Shown: positions 31,523 to 40,562 of the stretch, piece by piece
How positions within the stretch are numbered: position 1 is the first letter of the stretch
How the letters are laid out: each line of letters starts with the position of its first letter
From: Nonomuraea rubra
GTDB lineage: Bacteria; Actinomycetota; Actinomycetes; Streptosporangiales; Streptosporangiaceae
NCBI RefSeq assembly: GCF_014207985.1
Contig: NZ_JACHMI010000001.1
Coordinates: 6,865,001 to 6,929,000 of the forward strand
DNA: 64,000 bases
Reading direction: 5' to 3'
The notes under the pieces: generated by a model
The model's database searches: none
What the model was told of the DNA's origin: nothing
Seen by the model: only the letters and a program-made list of their open reading frames with translations
Translations under genes and position numbers: made by a program

Positions 31523-32757
31523 CGTCCTCCAGCCCGGTGCCGGCGCGCTCCACGCCGGCACCGGCGTCCGCCCTGGAGCAGCTCTCCTCCGCACACATGC
31601 TCGCCACCGTGCGGGAACTGGCCGGCGATCGCTACGCCGGGCGGCGTGTGGGCACGCCCGGCGGCCGGGCCGCCGGCGTCTGGCTGGCCGGCAGCCTTCG
31701 CGAACTGAACGCAGAACCCGAGACGATGCGCTTCCCCGTTTCCGGCGTGCGTGAGTTGTATGAGACGCCGGTCCTGCAATGGCGGATCGGCGGGCAGCTG
31801 AGACGCTTGGAACATCGCCGGGACTTCGTCGAGCACCTCGCGTCGGCCGAGTTGCCCATGGCACGTACTGCTCCCCTGGCCACGATCGAGGACGCCGACC
31901 TGCACGGCCGCTGGATACTGGCAGGTGCCGAGCAACTGGGACAGGCGTGCGAACGGGCCGCAGCAGGCCAGGCAGCCGGGATTCTCACCACGCGCGGCAC
32001 CGATGCCGAGGGCTGGATGCCCAAGATGATCGCGGGGCCGGCCGTTCAGCCCGTGCCGATCCTGGCCTTGCGTACCGACCTGCACCAGCAGCTGTCCGGC
32101 GCCTCCCGTGACGCCGCAGTGCAGGTGACGGCATCGATGCCGATGAGAGTGGTCTCCACCGGCGGGATCAACGTCGTGGGCCGCCTGCCGGGCAAGGCTC
32201 ACCCCAACGGCACCACGCGAGTGCTGCTGACCGCGCACTTCGATGGCGTCGGTGACGATCCGGCGCGCCGTCTGCCCGCCGCTGCCGACAACGCCTCCGG
32301 CGTGGCCGTCGTCCTCGAGGCCGCCCGGGCCTTGGTGACGGTTGGCATCCCAGACGGACTGGACGTGCGGGTCGCGTTCCTGGACGGGGAGGAAGCAGGG
32401 GCGCTGGGATCAGCGCACCACGCCGCGGCCGTCCCGGCAGGCACGCTGGTGATCAATATTGATGGGGCGGCGCAACTTCACGAAGCCGCCTCGGTCGAGG
32501 CGGGTGGTCCCGCCCATGCTCTTCTGGCCACTCTGGACCAGGCCGCTCGTGCAACCGGAGTGCCTCTGCGGGCCGGCGCGATGGCCTCGGACAACCGCCG
32601 CTACGCCGCAGCAGGGCTGGCGGCGATCGGCATCGGCATGGGCATGCCCGGCTACCAGACCCCGGCGGAAACCCCGGACCGCGTCGAGGAGGACACCCTC
32701 CTCGCGGCCGCCCGCCTGCTGATCGCCACCGTCCTGGGACTGGCTTCCCCTGGATGA
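31519..32757 (+). CDS. M28-family metallopeptidase-like protein coupled to the CCG peptide
   Basis: 412 residues, no signal peptide. Zinc-ligand pattern of M28 aminopeptidases: His240 and Asp242 in LLTAHFDGVG, Asp257 in AAADNASGVA, Glu291/292 in FLDGEEAGALGS and Asp315 in VINIDGAAQ. The last ligand position, normally His in a YxHTPxDT motif, reads GYQTPAETPD, so Gln380 replaces His. A PA-like insert precedes the catalytic part. The ATG overlaps the CCG-peptide stop. It may trim or release the Cys-rich peptide, or act on arsenic-containing peptides. Activity is uncertain given the Gln. Confidence 0.78.
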   Translation: MTSSSPVPARSTPAPASALEQLSSAHMLATVRELAGDRYAGRRVGTPGGRAAGVWLAGSLRELNAEPETMRFPVSGVRELYETPVLQWRIGGQLRRLEHRRDFVEHLASAELPMARTAPLATIEDADLHGRWILAGAEQLGQACERAAAGQAAGILTTRGTDAEGWMPKMIAGPAVQPVPILALRTDLHQQLSGASRDAAVQVTASMPMRVVSTGGINVVGRLPGKAHPNGTTRVLLTAHFDGVGDDPARRLPAAADNASGVAVVLEAARALVTVGIPDGLDVRVAFLDGEEAGALGSAHHAAAVPAGTLVINIDGAAQLHEAASVEAGGPAHALLATLDQAARATGVPLRAGAMASDNRRYAAAGLAAIGIGMGMPGYQTPAETPDRVEEDTLLAAARLLIATVLGLASPG

Positions 32758-32801
32758 CCTGCCTGCCCGGTCCGGTTACGGAACGCACCGGGCAGGACGA
32801 A

Positions 32802-33225
32802 AGACAGCTCACCCTGGCCACCCCGCGCGACCTCGTCGCCGGGCCGGAAGATCCCTACTACGCCCACCAGACGTTACGGGTGTGGGAGCCGCTGGTGACG
32901 GTGGACGACAAGCTGCGGCCCGTCCCTGCCCTGGCCGCGTCCTGGGCCTACAGCATGGTGCAGCCGCCGAAGGCGTTCACCGGCTCGGGCGGCTTCGCCG
33001 GCAAGCCGATCGGCACGGGCCCGTACACGCTGGCGAGCTGGACCAGGGGCCAGCAGGCCGTGCTCACCGCCAACCCGCGCTACCACGGCGCCACCCCCGC
33101 CTGCGACACGATCGTGGTCAGAGTGATCCCGGACGCCAACGCCCGCGTCGCCGCGTTGCGGGCCGGCGAGGTGGACGGGCTGATCGACAAGGGCGCGCTG
33201 CCGGCCGGCACCGCCACGCCGGGCG
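32802..33225 (+). pseudogene. Peptide/nickel ABC binding protein (SBP family 5), internally deleted
   Basis: The plus strand reads RQLTLATPRDLVAGPEDPYY, HQTLRVWEPLVTVDDKLRPV, PALAASWA, then jumps to FAGKPIGTGPYTLASWTRGQ, ANPRYHGATPACDTIVVRVI and AALRAGEVDGLID. These are the N-terminal and central parts of an SBP_bac_5 protein; about 80 residues between SWA and FAG are missing and so is the C-terminal third. No signal peptide remains. Confidence 0.75.
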
Positions 33226-33391
33226 CGGGCTTCCTGCCGCCGGTCTTCGGCGACCTCGCCGACCCCGGCATCCACGCCGCCCACGATCCCGCCCGAACAC
33301 GTGAGCCGGTGGCCGCCGCGGGAGCGCCGGCGCGGCCCGTCACCATCCTGACCTCCTCGGCCGGGACCGGCGAGCCGGCGGATGGACGGGT

Positions 33392-33665
33392 TCATGCCAC
33401 GGTCTCCAGAAGGGTGCCGTTGTCCAGGGTCACCGCGTGGCCGCCTGGTGGACGGTGCCGGGCCGGTGGGCGATCACCAGGCAGGTGCGGCCTCGCCGCA
33501 CCTCGGACAGGGCCTGCTCGGTGCGCGTCCACGTGCGAGGTGGCCTCGTCGAGCACCAGGACGGGGGCGTCGCCAGCAGCGCCCGCGCGATGGCCCGGCG
33601 CTGCCGCTGCCCGCCCGACAGCGTCGGCCGCGCAGGTTCTCGGCGACCGTGCCGTGAAGGAGGCA
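33392..33665 (-). pseudogene. ABC exporter ATPase C-terminal remnant
   Basis: The reverse strand shows TLSGGQRQRRAIARALLATP, then TRTEQALSEVRRGRTCLVIA with HRPGTVH, and in the next frame TLDNGTLLETVA before a TGA. It carries the signature motif and switch-His region of an ABC exporter nucleotide-binding domain. Walker A and the membrane domain are absent and there are frameshifts around Walker B. It converges with the SBP fragment. Confidence 0.7.
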
Positions 33666-33965
33666 GGTGTCCACGACTTCCACGGCGACGTCGCCGCGAT
33701 CGAGCTCGAGATGATTCGACAACCAGGGCGTGTTCTGCGTCGGCAAGTCCACGCAGAAGCTGGTCGACGAGGTCTACGGCGAGTTCGAACTGCTCGGGCG
33801 ACATCGAGCTCACCGACGAACCCGCGGGCCGGGCAAGGCAGGAAGCCAAGGCTCAGACTCGCACCTTGACTGCACCCGTGTTCTTTTTGTTACCAAAGTG
33901 CAATGTGATGCTTTTGTGACAGGTTCAGGCTTTGATCAGCAACCCTGTTCCTACCGAGGTGATCA
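33666..33965. other. Spacer and promoter region of the subtilase gene
   Basis: The left half has eroded reading frames, including a reverse-strand SPEQFELAVDLVDQLLRGLA stretch of unknown origin. The right part (about 33880-33945) is markedly AT-richer, with TTTTTGTTACCAAAG and GATGCTTTTGTGACAG, and is the likely promoter of the secreted protease. No exact -10/-35 pair is claimed. Confidence 0.4.
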
Positions 33966-36900
33966 GTGAAGAAACGCCTGCTTCTCACCGCGCTCGCGTC
34001 CGCGGGCCTGGTGCTTCCGTTAGCCGTGACGCCGGCGATGGCGAACACGGAGCCCGCCCGGCCCGACCGCTTCCAGCATCTGGACGGCGCGTTCGGCTAC
34101 ACCGGCTTCAAGCCGGCCACGCTGGATCCCGCCCGCCGGCTCAAGGTCCTCATCCAGGTGGAAGGCGCGCCGGTCGGCGACGCCGCCGCCGACGCCGCCG
34201 AGGACGGCAAGACGGTCGACCGGCCCGCCCTGCGCGCCGGGCTCCGCCAGAAGCAGCACGACGTCGAGAAGAAGGTCCAGGCCGAGGGCGGGACGGTGCT
34301 CACCGCCTACACCGACAGCTTCAACGGCATAGCCGCCTCGATCCCGCGCCGCAGCCTGCCGGCGATCCAGCAGACCCCGGGCGTCCTCTCGATCCACCCG
34401 GTACGCACGTTCAAGCCGGACAACAGCGCCGGCGTCCCGTACATCGGCGCCCCGCAGTCCTGGCAGGACCTGGGCAAGACCGGCACCGGCATCAAGATCG
34501 CGGTCATCGACAGCGGGATCGACTACACGCACGCCAACTTCGGCGGCCCCGGCGATCCGGCCGCCTTCGAGGGCAACAACGGCACCGTGATCGAGCCGGG
34601 CAGCTTCCCGACGGCGAAGGTGATCGGCGGCTACGACTTCGTGGGCGACGCCTACGACGCCAACGACCCCGCCTCGGTGCCCCAGCCCGACCCCGATCCC
34701 CTGGACTGCGACGGCCACGGCTCCCACGTGGCGGGCAGCTCGGCCGGCTTCGGGGTGAGCGCGGACGGCAAGACCTACTCGGGCCCGTACGACTCCACCA
34801 CCCACACCCAGACCTTCAAGGTCGGGCCCGGCGTCGCTCCGGCCGCCTCGCTGCTGGCCTACCGGGTGTTCGGCTGCGGGGGCTCGGCCAGCGAGGACGT
34901 CATCGTCTCGGCCATGGAGCGGGCGCTGAAGGACGGCGCCCACGTGGTCAACATGTCGCTCGGCTCGCCCTACGGCCGCGTGGACGAGCCGTCGGCGCAG
35001 GCCGTACGGACGCTGACCCGCGCCGGGGTGACCGTGGTCGCCTCCGCCGGCAACTCAGGGCAGAACGCCTACCTCGTGGGCGCGCCCGCCATCGCGCCGA
35101 CGGCCATCTCGGTCGCCGCCCTCGACGCCGCGCGCGCCCAGCTTCCCGCGGCGAAGATCGCGGTGGACGGCACCGAGATCGTCGCGCAGAACTCCAACGA
35201 GGCGCCCCTGCCCTCGGGCAGCCTGCCGATCGCGGTGCTGCGCACCAGCTACCCGTCCGGGCCCCTGTCGCTGGGCTGTGACCCCGCCGACTACGCCGCC
35301 TACCCCGGCGGGGTGTCGGGCAAGCTCGTGATCACGCTGCGCGGTTCCTGCGCCCGGGTCAAGCGGGCCATCCTCGGGCAGAAGGCCGGCGCCGCCGCGG
35401 TGGCGATGGTCAACACCGACACCGCCTACCCGTCGCTGGAAGGGCCGATCACCTCCGACCCGGACACCGGGGAGGCGTACACGGTCACCATCCCGTTCCT
35501 CGGCATCAGGAGCACCGACGGCGCCGCCGCCGCGGGGCTGGACGGCAGGAGCACCACGCTGGCCGCGCTGACCGTGCCCAACCCCAGCTACGCCCGGCTC
35601 GCCTCGTTCACCTCCGGCGGCCCGGCCAACGTCGGCAGCGCGCTGAGGCCGGACGTGACCGCGCCGGGCGTCGCCGTGGTCTCGACCGGGGTGGGCACCG
35701 GCTCCGGCCCCGCGACGATCTCCGGCACCTCGATGGCCTCCCCCATGGTCGCCGGCGTGGCCGCGCTGACCAAGCAGGCCCATCCGGCCTGGCGTCCGAA
35801 CCAGATCAAGGCCGCGATCATCAGCACCGCCGACGCCACCTCGAAGATCGCGGGTCACACCGCCAGGGTCGCCGGTTCCGGGGTCGTCGCCGCCCGCCAG
35901 GCGGTCGGCGCGTCCGTGATCGCCGAGGGCAGGGACGGCTCGGCCAACCTGTCGTTCGGCCTGAAGCCGCTGACCGGCGCCTACCGGCAGAGCGAGTCCT
36001 TCACCATCCGCAACACGGGCCGGCACCCGGTCACCTACGACCTGGCCGCCGCCTTCTCCGGCGAGGCCTACGGCGCGCAGGTGTCCGTCTCCCCCAAGAC
36101 CGTGACCGTGGGCCGGAACAGCGGCCGCGACGTCCGCGTCACGCTGTCGCTCAGCGCCCAGGCGGTGGCCGCGCTGCCCGCGGCCGAGGCCTCCAACTTC
36201 GGCACGGTCGTGCACATCCAGGGCGCGGTCACCGCCACGCCCCGGGCAAGCGCCGAAGGCGTCCACCCGCTGCGGGCGGCGTTCCTGCTCGTCCCCGACG
36301 CCGAGTCCGAGGTGCGCTCCTCCCGGCCGGGCCGGTACACCGCGGGGGACGGCGGGCTCGTCACCTCCGTCAACGTACGCAACCACGGTGTGCACGCCGG
36401 CGCCGCGGACGTCTACGCCTGGGGCATCACCGACGCCGACGACGTCAAGGGTGCCGAGGACTCGATGGACATCAGCGCGGCAGGGGTGCAGACGCTCCCC
36501 GGCCCGGCTCTCGGAGGGGCCGACACGGACCGGGCGCTGGTCTTCGCGGTCAGCACCTCCGGCCGCTGGTCCAACGCCGCGACCAACGAGTTCGACATCG
36601 CGATCGACTCCACCGGCGACGGGGCGCCCGACCACATTCTGGTCGGCGCGGACTACGGCCTGGTGACCACGGGCGATCTCGACGGGCGGTTCGGCACGTT
36701 CGTCTTCAAGGCCGACGGGACGCTCGTGGACGCGTGGGTCGCCACGGCCCCGATGAACGGCGGCACGCTGCTCATGCCGGTACTCGCCTCCCAGGTGGGC
36801 CTGGCCGAGGGCGCCTCGCGCTTCACCTACGCGGTGACAGGGTTCTCCCAGGTGCCCGACGGGCTCGTGGACGAGACCGAGTCGGCGGCGTTCGACGCCT

Positions 36901-37097
36901 TCGCCCCGGCGATCTCCACGGGCGCGTACGCACCGCTGGCCCCCGGCGCCTCCGCCACCATCCAGCTCACCGTCGACCAGGCGCGGCTCGCCGCCACGCC
37001 GGCGAAGGGCTGGCTGGTCGTCAGCCTGGACGACCGCGCCGGCCGGCAGGAGGCCGACCAGGTCGGCTTCGGCAGGCTGCCCGCCGTACAGCCATGA
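33966..37097 (+). CDS. Large secreted S8 family serine peptidase (subtilase) with PA insert
   Basis: 1043 residues from a GTG with GAGG six bases upstream. The signal peptide ends near VTPAMA-NTEP. An I9-type propeptide (about 55-150) includes VLIQVEGAPV and AYTDSFNGIAASIPRRSLPA. The catalytic triad is Asp182 (IAVIDSGIDYTHANFGG), His251 (DCDGHGSHVAGSSAG) and Ser589 (SGTSMASPMVAGVAAL). A PA domain (about 420-530: LVITLRGSCARVKRAILGQK) is inserted before the Ser. A Fn3-like and further beta-rich C-terminal region follows, with no sortase motif. Role: extracellular protein degradation. A strong terminator hairpin lies 30 bp after the stop. Confidence 0.93.
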   Translation: MKKRLLLTALASAGLVLPLAVTPAMANTEPARPDRFQHLDGAFGYTGFKPATLDPARRLKVLIQVEGAPVGDAAADAAEDGKTVDRPALRAGLRQKQHDVEKKVQAEGGTVLTAYTDSFNGIAASIPRRSLPAIQQTPGVLSIHPVRTFKPDNSAGVPYIGAPQSWQDLGKTGTGIKIAVIDSGIDYTHANFGGPGDPAAFEGNNGTVIEPGSFPTAKVIGGYDFVGDAYDANDPASVPQPDPDPLDCDGHGSHVAGSSAGFGVSADGKTYSGPYDSTTHTQTFKVGPGVAPAASLLAYRVFGCGGSASEDVIVSAMERALKDGAHVVNMSLGSPYGRVDEPSAQAVRTLTRAGVTVVASAGNSGQNAYLVGAPAIAPTAISVAALDAARAQLPAAKIAVDGTEIVAQNSNEAPLPSGSLPIAVLRTSYPSGPLSLGCDPADYAAYPGGVSGKLVITLRGSCARVKRAILGQKAGAAAVAMVNTDTAYPSLEGPITSDPDTGEAYTVTIPFLGIRSTDGAAAAGLDGRSTTLAALTVPNPSYARLASFTSGGPANVGSALRPDVTAPGVAVVSTGVGTGSGPATISGTSMASPMVAGVAALTKQAHPAWRPNQIKAAIISTADATSKIAGHTARVAGSGVVAARQAVGASVIAEGRDGSANLSFGLKPLTGAYRQSESFTIRNTGRHPVTYDLAAAFSGEAYGAQVSVSPKTVTVGRNSGRDVRVTLSLSAQAVAALPAAEASNFGTVVHIQGAVTATPRASAEGVHPLRAAFLLVPDAESEVRSSRPGRYTAGDGGLVTSVNVRNHGVHAGAADVYAWGITDADDVKGAEDSMDISAAGVQTLPGPALGGADTDRALVFAVSTSGRWSNAATNEFDIAIDSTGDGAPDHILVGADYGLVTTGDLDGRFGTFVFKADGTLVDAWVATAPMNGGTLLMPVLASQVGLAEGASRFTYAVTGFSQVPDGLVDETESAAFDAFAPAISTGAYAPLAPGASATIQLTVDQARLAATPAKGWLVVSLDDRAGRQEADQVGFGRLPAVQP

Positions 37098-37126
37098 CGA
37101 CCTCCGCCGTACGGCCGTGAGCACCC

Positions 37127-37161
37127 GGGCGCTCATTCCTGAACGTCAGGAATGAGCGCCC
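37127..37161. terminator. Perfect 16-bp hairpin terminator
   Basis: Arms GGGCGCTCATTCCTGA and TCAGGAATGAGCGCCC pair perfectly around an ACG loop. The hairpin begins 30 bp after the subtilase stop and is followed by TCTTCGATC rather than a long T-run, as is usual in high-GC actinomycetes. Between the stop and the hairpin there is a short direct duplication of the gene's last bases (GCCGTACAGCCATGA / GCCGTACGGCCGTGA). Confidence 0.85.
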
Positions 37162-37270
37162 TCTTCGATCAACCTGCCGGGACGGCGCGCCCAGGGTGAC
37201 CGGCGGGCCGTGCTCGAAGCCGACCGGCCACGAGACGGGATCAAGGGCTCAGAGTGGCTGTCGAGCATCG

Positions 37271-37417
37271 TCAGGACGGCCCGAACGGCACCACCAGGTT
37301 CGGCAGGCCGTAGCCCGGCGACACCCGCCCCCGCCCGAGGGCGAGCCCGTGCGCGTGCAGCGTACGTTCCGCTTCGTCACGGCTCCGGGCCGCGAGCACG
37401 ACGTGATGGATCTCCAC
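37271..37417 (-). pseudogene. VOC (glyoxalase-like) N-terminal fragment
   Basis: A reverse-strand GTG at 37417 opens VEIHHVVLAARSRDEAERTL, HAHGLALGRGRVSPGYGLPN and LVVPFGPS before a TGA. This resembles the first beta-alpha-beta unit of a glyoxalase-like domain (metal-ligand-bearing IHHVVLA). It is 48 codons long, whereas complete proteins have 120-250. Truncation is likely. Confidence 0.45.
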
Positions 37418-37892
37418 GGCGCCCCGCAGATCTCAGTCGGAGGCTTGGTGATGACGGCGGATCTGCTCAGTCAGCAGCTGGTCCTGCCGGGCCGCGCCGC
37501 CCAGGCGTAGTAGCTCTGGCTCGACCCACCCAGCCTCGCCTCCATCGACAACCTCATCCAACGCATAACTGACAAAACAAACCCAACATGGCGATTCACA
37601 CAACTCGCAATCAACCACAAACTCCGCTTTTCAGACACCCTCTTACATGGCCACGGACAGGCCATCGGATGTTGCCCCTGAAGAAGTGACCTGGACGAGG
37701 GCGCTCGAACGGTGGAGGGTCTGCGCGATGCGCTGATTCGCGGCCGAGCCGCGAAGCACGCGGGCACCGGGCAGATCAAGGCCGGCCAGCCTTGAAGTCG
37801 ATCGCGACACCGCTGTCCGCCGGACCACAGGGAGTCTCCGCTCCCCCGGAGCCTCCTGCGCCGCCTCGGTCATCTTGAACAAGGGGAACTCA
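37418..37892. other. Spacer, partly AT-rich, without a supportable gene
   Basis: The section 37550-37670 has clearly lower GC than its surroundings and reads on the plus strand LASIDNLIQRITDKTNPTWR, then FTQLAINHKLRFSDTLLHGH, without start or known family. The remainder up to 37892 has only shadow frames. The base composition suggests foreign or mobile-element-derived DNA. Confidence 0.4.
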
Positions 37893-38528
37893 TCAGAGTG
37901 ATTTCAGGTAGGCCAGGACGGCCAGAACCCGGCGATGATGCTCCGTCGAGTCCAGGATATGAAGCTTCTGGAAGATTGAGCGCATGTGAGCCTCCACGGT
38001 GCGCTCGGCGATGACCAGGCGGGTGGCGATGGCGGTGTTGGAGTGCCCCTCGGCGACGAGGGCGAGGACGTCGCGCTCGCGCTCGGACAGGCGCGCGATC
38101 TGTGTGTTCTGCGCCTGGATCAACGCCGCCACCACCTCCGGGTCCAGGGCCGAGCCGCCGTCCGCGACTCTGATGAGGGCGGCGAGGAAATCGTCGACGC
38201 GCAGCACCCGGTCCTTGAGCAGATAGCCGAACGCCCCGGTGCTGACCAGCGGCACCGAGTTGGCCGTTTCGACGTGCTGGGACAGCAGCAGTATGGGGAA
38301 GCCGGGCAGTTCCCGTCGCAGGAGCCGGGCTGCCTGTACGCCGTCGTCGGTCATCGTCGGCGGCATCCGGACGTCGATGACCGCGATGTCGGGCCGATGG
38401 GCGCGAACCGCGTCGACCAGGGCACGGGCGTCGCCGACGGCGGCGACCACGTCGTGGCCGGCGTCCTCGAGCAGCCGGACGATGCCCTCGCGGAACAGCG
38501 CCGAGTCTTCCGCCACTACGACACGCAC
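37893..38528 (-). CDS. NarL/LuxR-type response regulator
   Basis: 211 residues from a GTG inside the 3' end of the kinase gene (13-nt overlap). The receiver domain has acidic pocket VVAEDSALFREG, the phospho-acceptor Asp in IAVIDVRMPPTMTDDG, Ser/Thr in ILLLSQHVE and Lys in GYLLKDRV. The C-terminal LuxR HTH is LSERERDVLALVAEGHSNTA, then IATRLVIAERTVEAHMRSIF. It is paired with the adjacent histidine kinase, which is frameshifted. It might therefore be orphaned or fed by another kinase. Confidence 0.93.
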   Translation of the reverse strand: MRVVVAEDSALFREGIVRLLEDAGHDVVAAVGDARALVDAVRAHRPDIAVIDVRMPPTMTDDGVQAARLLRRELPGFPILLLSQHVETANSVPLVSTGAFGYLLKDRVLRVDDFLAALIRVADGGSALDPEVVAALIQAQNTQIARLSERERDVLALVAEGHSNTAIATRLVIAERTVEAHMRSIFQKLHILDSTEHHRRVLAVLAYLKSL

Positions 38529-39995
38529 GGCATGACCGCCTCGATGGTGGTGCCCTCGTGCGACGCGCTGGTCACCGAGAGGGTCCCGCCGACCGCGCCG
38601 ACACGATCGCGCAGGGTGGTCAAGGACAGCTGGGACGGGGCAGAGCCGATGCCGTCGTCGGTGACGGCGATGTGCAGGTGCTCCTCGGCCTGGCGCACGC
38701 GTATGCGGATGCCGGTCGCCTGGGCGTGTTTCAGCACGTTGGTCATCGCCTCGGCGACCAGGAAGTACGCGGTGGCGGCCACGACGTCGCTGGTCTCCAC
38801 CGTGCCGGCGCGCAGGTCGACCGGCAGGGCGCTGTGTGCGGCGAGCCGGCGCAGCGCGGCGACGAGCCCGTCGTCGAGGCTGGCGGGGCGCAGGCCGTGT
38901 GCGAGCCTGCGCAGTTCGCCGACGGTGTCCTCCAGCCGGTTGACGGCCCGGTCCAGTTCGATGGACAGGGGGTCGGCCGGGTCGAGGTTGCGCTGGGCGG
39001 AACGGAGCTGCATGCCGACCGCCAGCAGGTGCTGCTGCGCACCGTCGTGCAGGTCGCGTTCCAGCCGTTTGCGTTCGGCGACCGCGGCTGACACCAGGCG
39101 CCGCCGGCTCTCGGACACCTCGGTGAGAGCCCTGCGCAGGCCGAGGCGTAACCGGCTCACCTCGATCGGCAGCGCGGCCGCGGAGACCGCGAGGCGGACG
39201 CGTCTGAGCTGGCGGGCGGAATTGGATGGCCACGGCCACCGCGGATGGCACGAGCACCACGATGCCGAGGAGAAAACCGTCATAGGCGGTGGGCCCCGCC
39301 CAGCCGAGCGTGGTGATCGCCCAGCTGCCCGCCATGAGAATCACGACAAGCCCGGCGGCCAGGACGAGCCATCGCGTCTGCAGGCGGACTCGCTCGTCAC
39401 CGCGGCGATAGCGAACCACCACGGCGCTCACACTGACGACCGCCACCAGGAGCAGCACGGCCAGCGCGACCATCATCAGCGGCATCCACATCCCCTGCGG
39501 CACCGCGATCGGCGAGCGCACCACCGGCGGCGGATCGTAGTGGTTCATGGTCAGCGTCATCGCCACCGTCACGCCGAGCGCGGACAGGGGCACCGCGGCC
39601 GCCGCCAGCCGCCACCGCCTCCCGGGCAGGAGGCCGTCAGGGAAGACCAGCAGCAGGATCAGGAACCCCACCACCTGCCACGACCAGATCGTCCCGCTCC
39701 ACCAGGCGTCGCGCCCCCAGGCCTCCAGCGCGGGCACGCCCAGCATCGACACGGCGATCCCCGCGAGCGCGCCCGACGCCGGAGTGGCGGGCGCCCGGAT
39801 CGCGACCAGCCAGCCGAGCGCCAAGGGCACCAGCCCCAGCAGGTAGACGGCGAACGCCCAGCCGCCGATCCCCGCGACGGCCAGTCCAGTCCATGCGCCG
39901 ACGCAGGCGATCGTCGCCGTCGCCATCCACCAGCGCATGCGGGTCACGGCGACATTGTCCACCGCGGGAGGCCGTCCGGGCATCAGTGCCAGCAC
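38516..39995 (-). pseudogene. Sensor histidine kinase (NarX/DesK-like), frameshifted
   Basis: The 5' part (39290-39995) encodes 6-7 membrane segments (GGWAFAVYLLGLVPLALGWL, VGFLILLLVFPDGLLPGRRW). Near 39215-39290 the frame changes; the rest reads LRRVRLAVSAAALPIEVSRL, ERKRLERDLHDGAQQHLLAV with phospho-His, and AEAMTNVLKHAQATGIRIRV with VTDDGIGSA of the HATPase. All expected domains are there, so a single indel separates sensor and kinase halves. It may be a real recent mutation or a sequence error. The GTG/ATG start near 39995/39983 is not certain. Confidence 0.8.
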
Positions 39996-40104
39996 CTACC
40001 GGCCGGCACCGAGCGGAATTCAGCGCTGGCGTCGATGTGGGGCCCAGATCACTCCGGAGACAGTGGACGTGTTCCGATCCGCCGATTCACCAGGGAGACA
40101 CACC

Positions 40105-40440
40105 TTGATCGCCATCGTCGTCGTTCTGCTGGCCCTGCCGATCGGGCTGCTGATCCGTGATCGGCTCGGTGCCTACCTCGCATTCTCCGTTGTCTTCGCC
40201 CAGGTCTACACCTTCCAGACCGGACTGCTGGTCATGGAGTGGACCAACGGCGCCACCGCCGCCTTCCCGCGTAGTGACGCACAAGAGCTGCTCGACGGCA
40301 GCCTCGGCTATCTGGCCTTCACCTCGACGGTCTGCCTCGCCGGCTTCGGGCTGGTGACGCTGGCCATTGGCTGCGCGACCGCCGGCGCCAGTCCGCCGCC
40401 GAGGTACGGCTCGATCGCTGATCAGCCACCCACGACCTAG
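40105..40440 (+). CDS. Small integral membrane protein
   Basis: 111 residues from a TTG with AGGGAG seven bases upstream. Three hydrophobic segments are visible: IAIVVVLLALPIGLLIRDRL, AYLAFSVVFAQVYTFQTGLL and LAFTSTVCLAGFGLVTLAIG. The C-terminal tail is polar and Pro-rich. No motif identifies a function. It is divergent from the kinase gene and might be related to it, but that is inference. Confidence 0.6.
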   Translation: MIAIVVVLLALPIGLLIRDRLGAYLAFSVVFAQVYTFQTGLLVMEWTNGATAAFPRSDAQELLDGSLGYLAFTSTVCLAGFGLVTLAIGCATAGASPPPRYGSIADQPPTT

Positions 40441-40562
40441 GAGCTCGACCGCACCCGCACCGGGAAATCCTCCCGGCCGCCTGGCCGCGCACTCCCTCGT
40501 CACGAGGAACGACGGCACCGCACGCTCATACTCTGCCCACCCTTCACCTCTGGAGAAAGCAC

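Noticed and set aside
35055..37136. 693-codon reverse-strand open frame
   Set aside because: Antisense to the well-supported subtilase, with compositionally biased sequence and no family resemblance.
37986..40160. 724-codon plus-strand open frame
   Set aside because: Antisense to the response regulator and kinase; long only because of GC bias.
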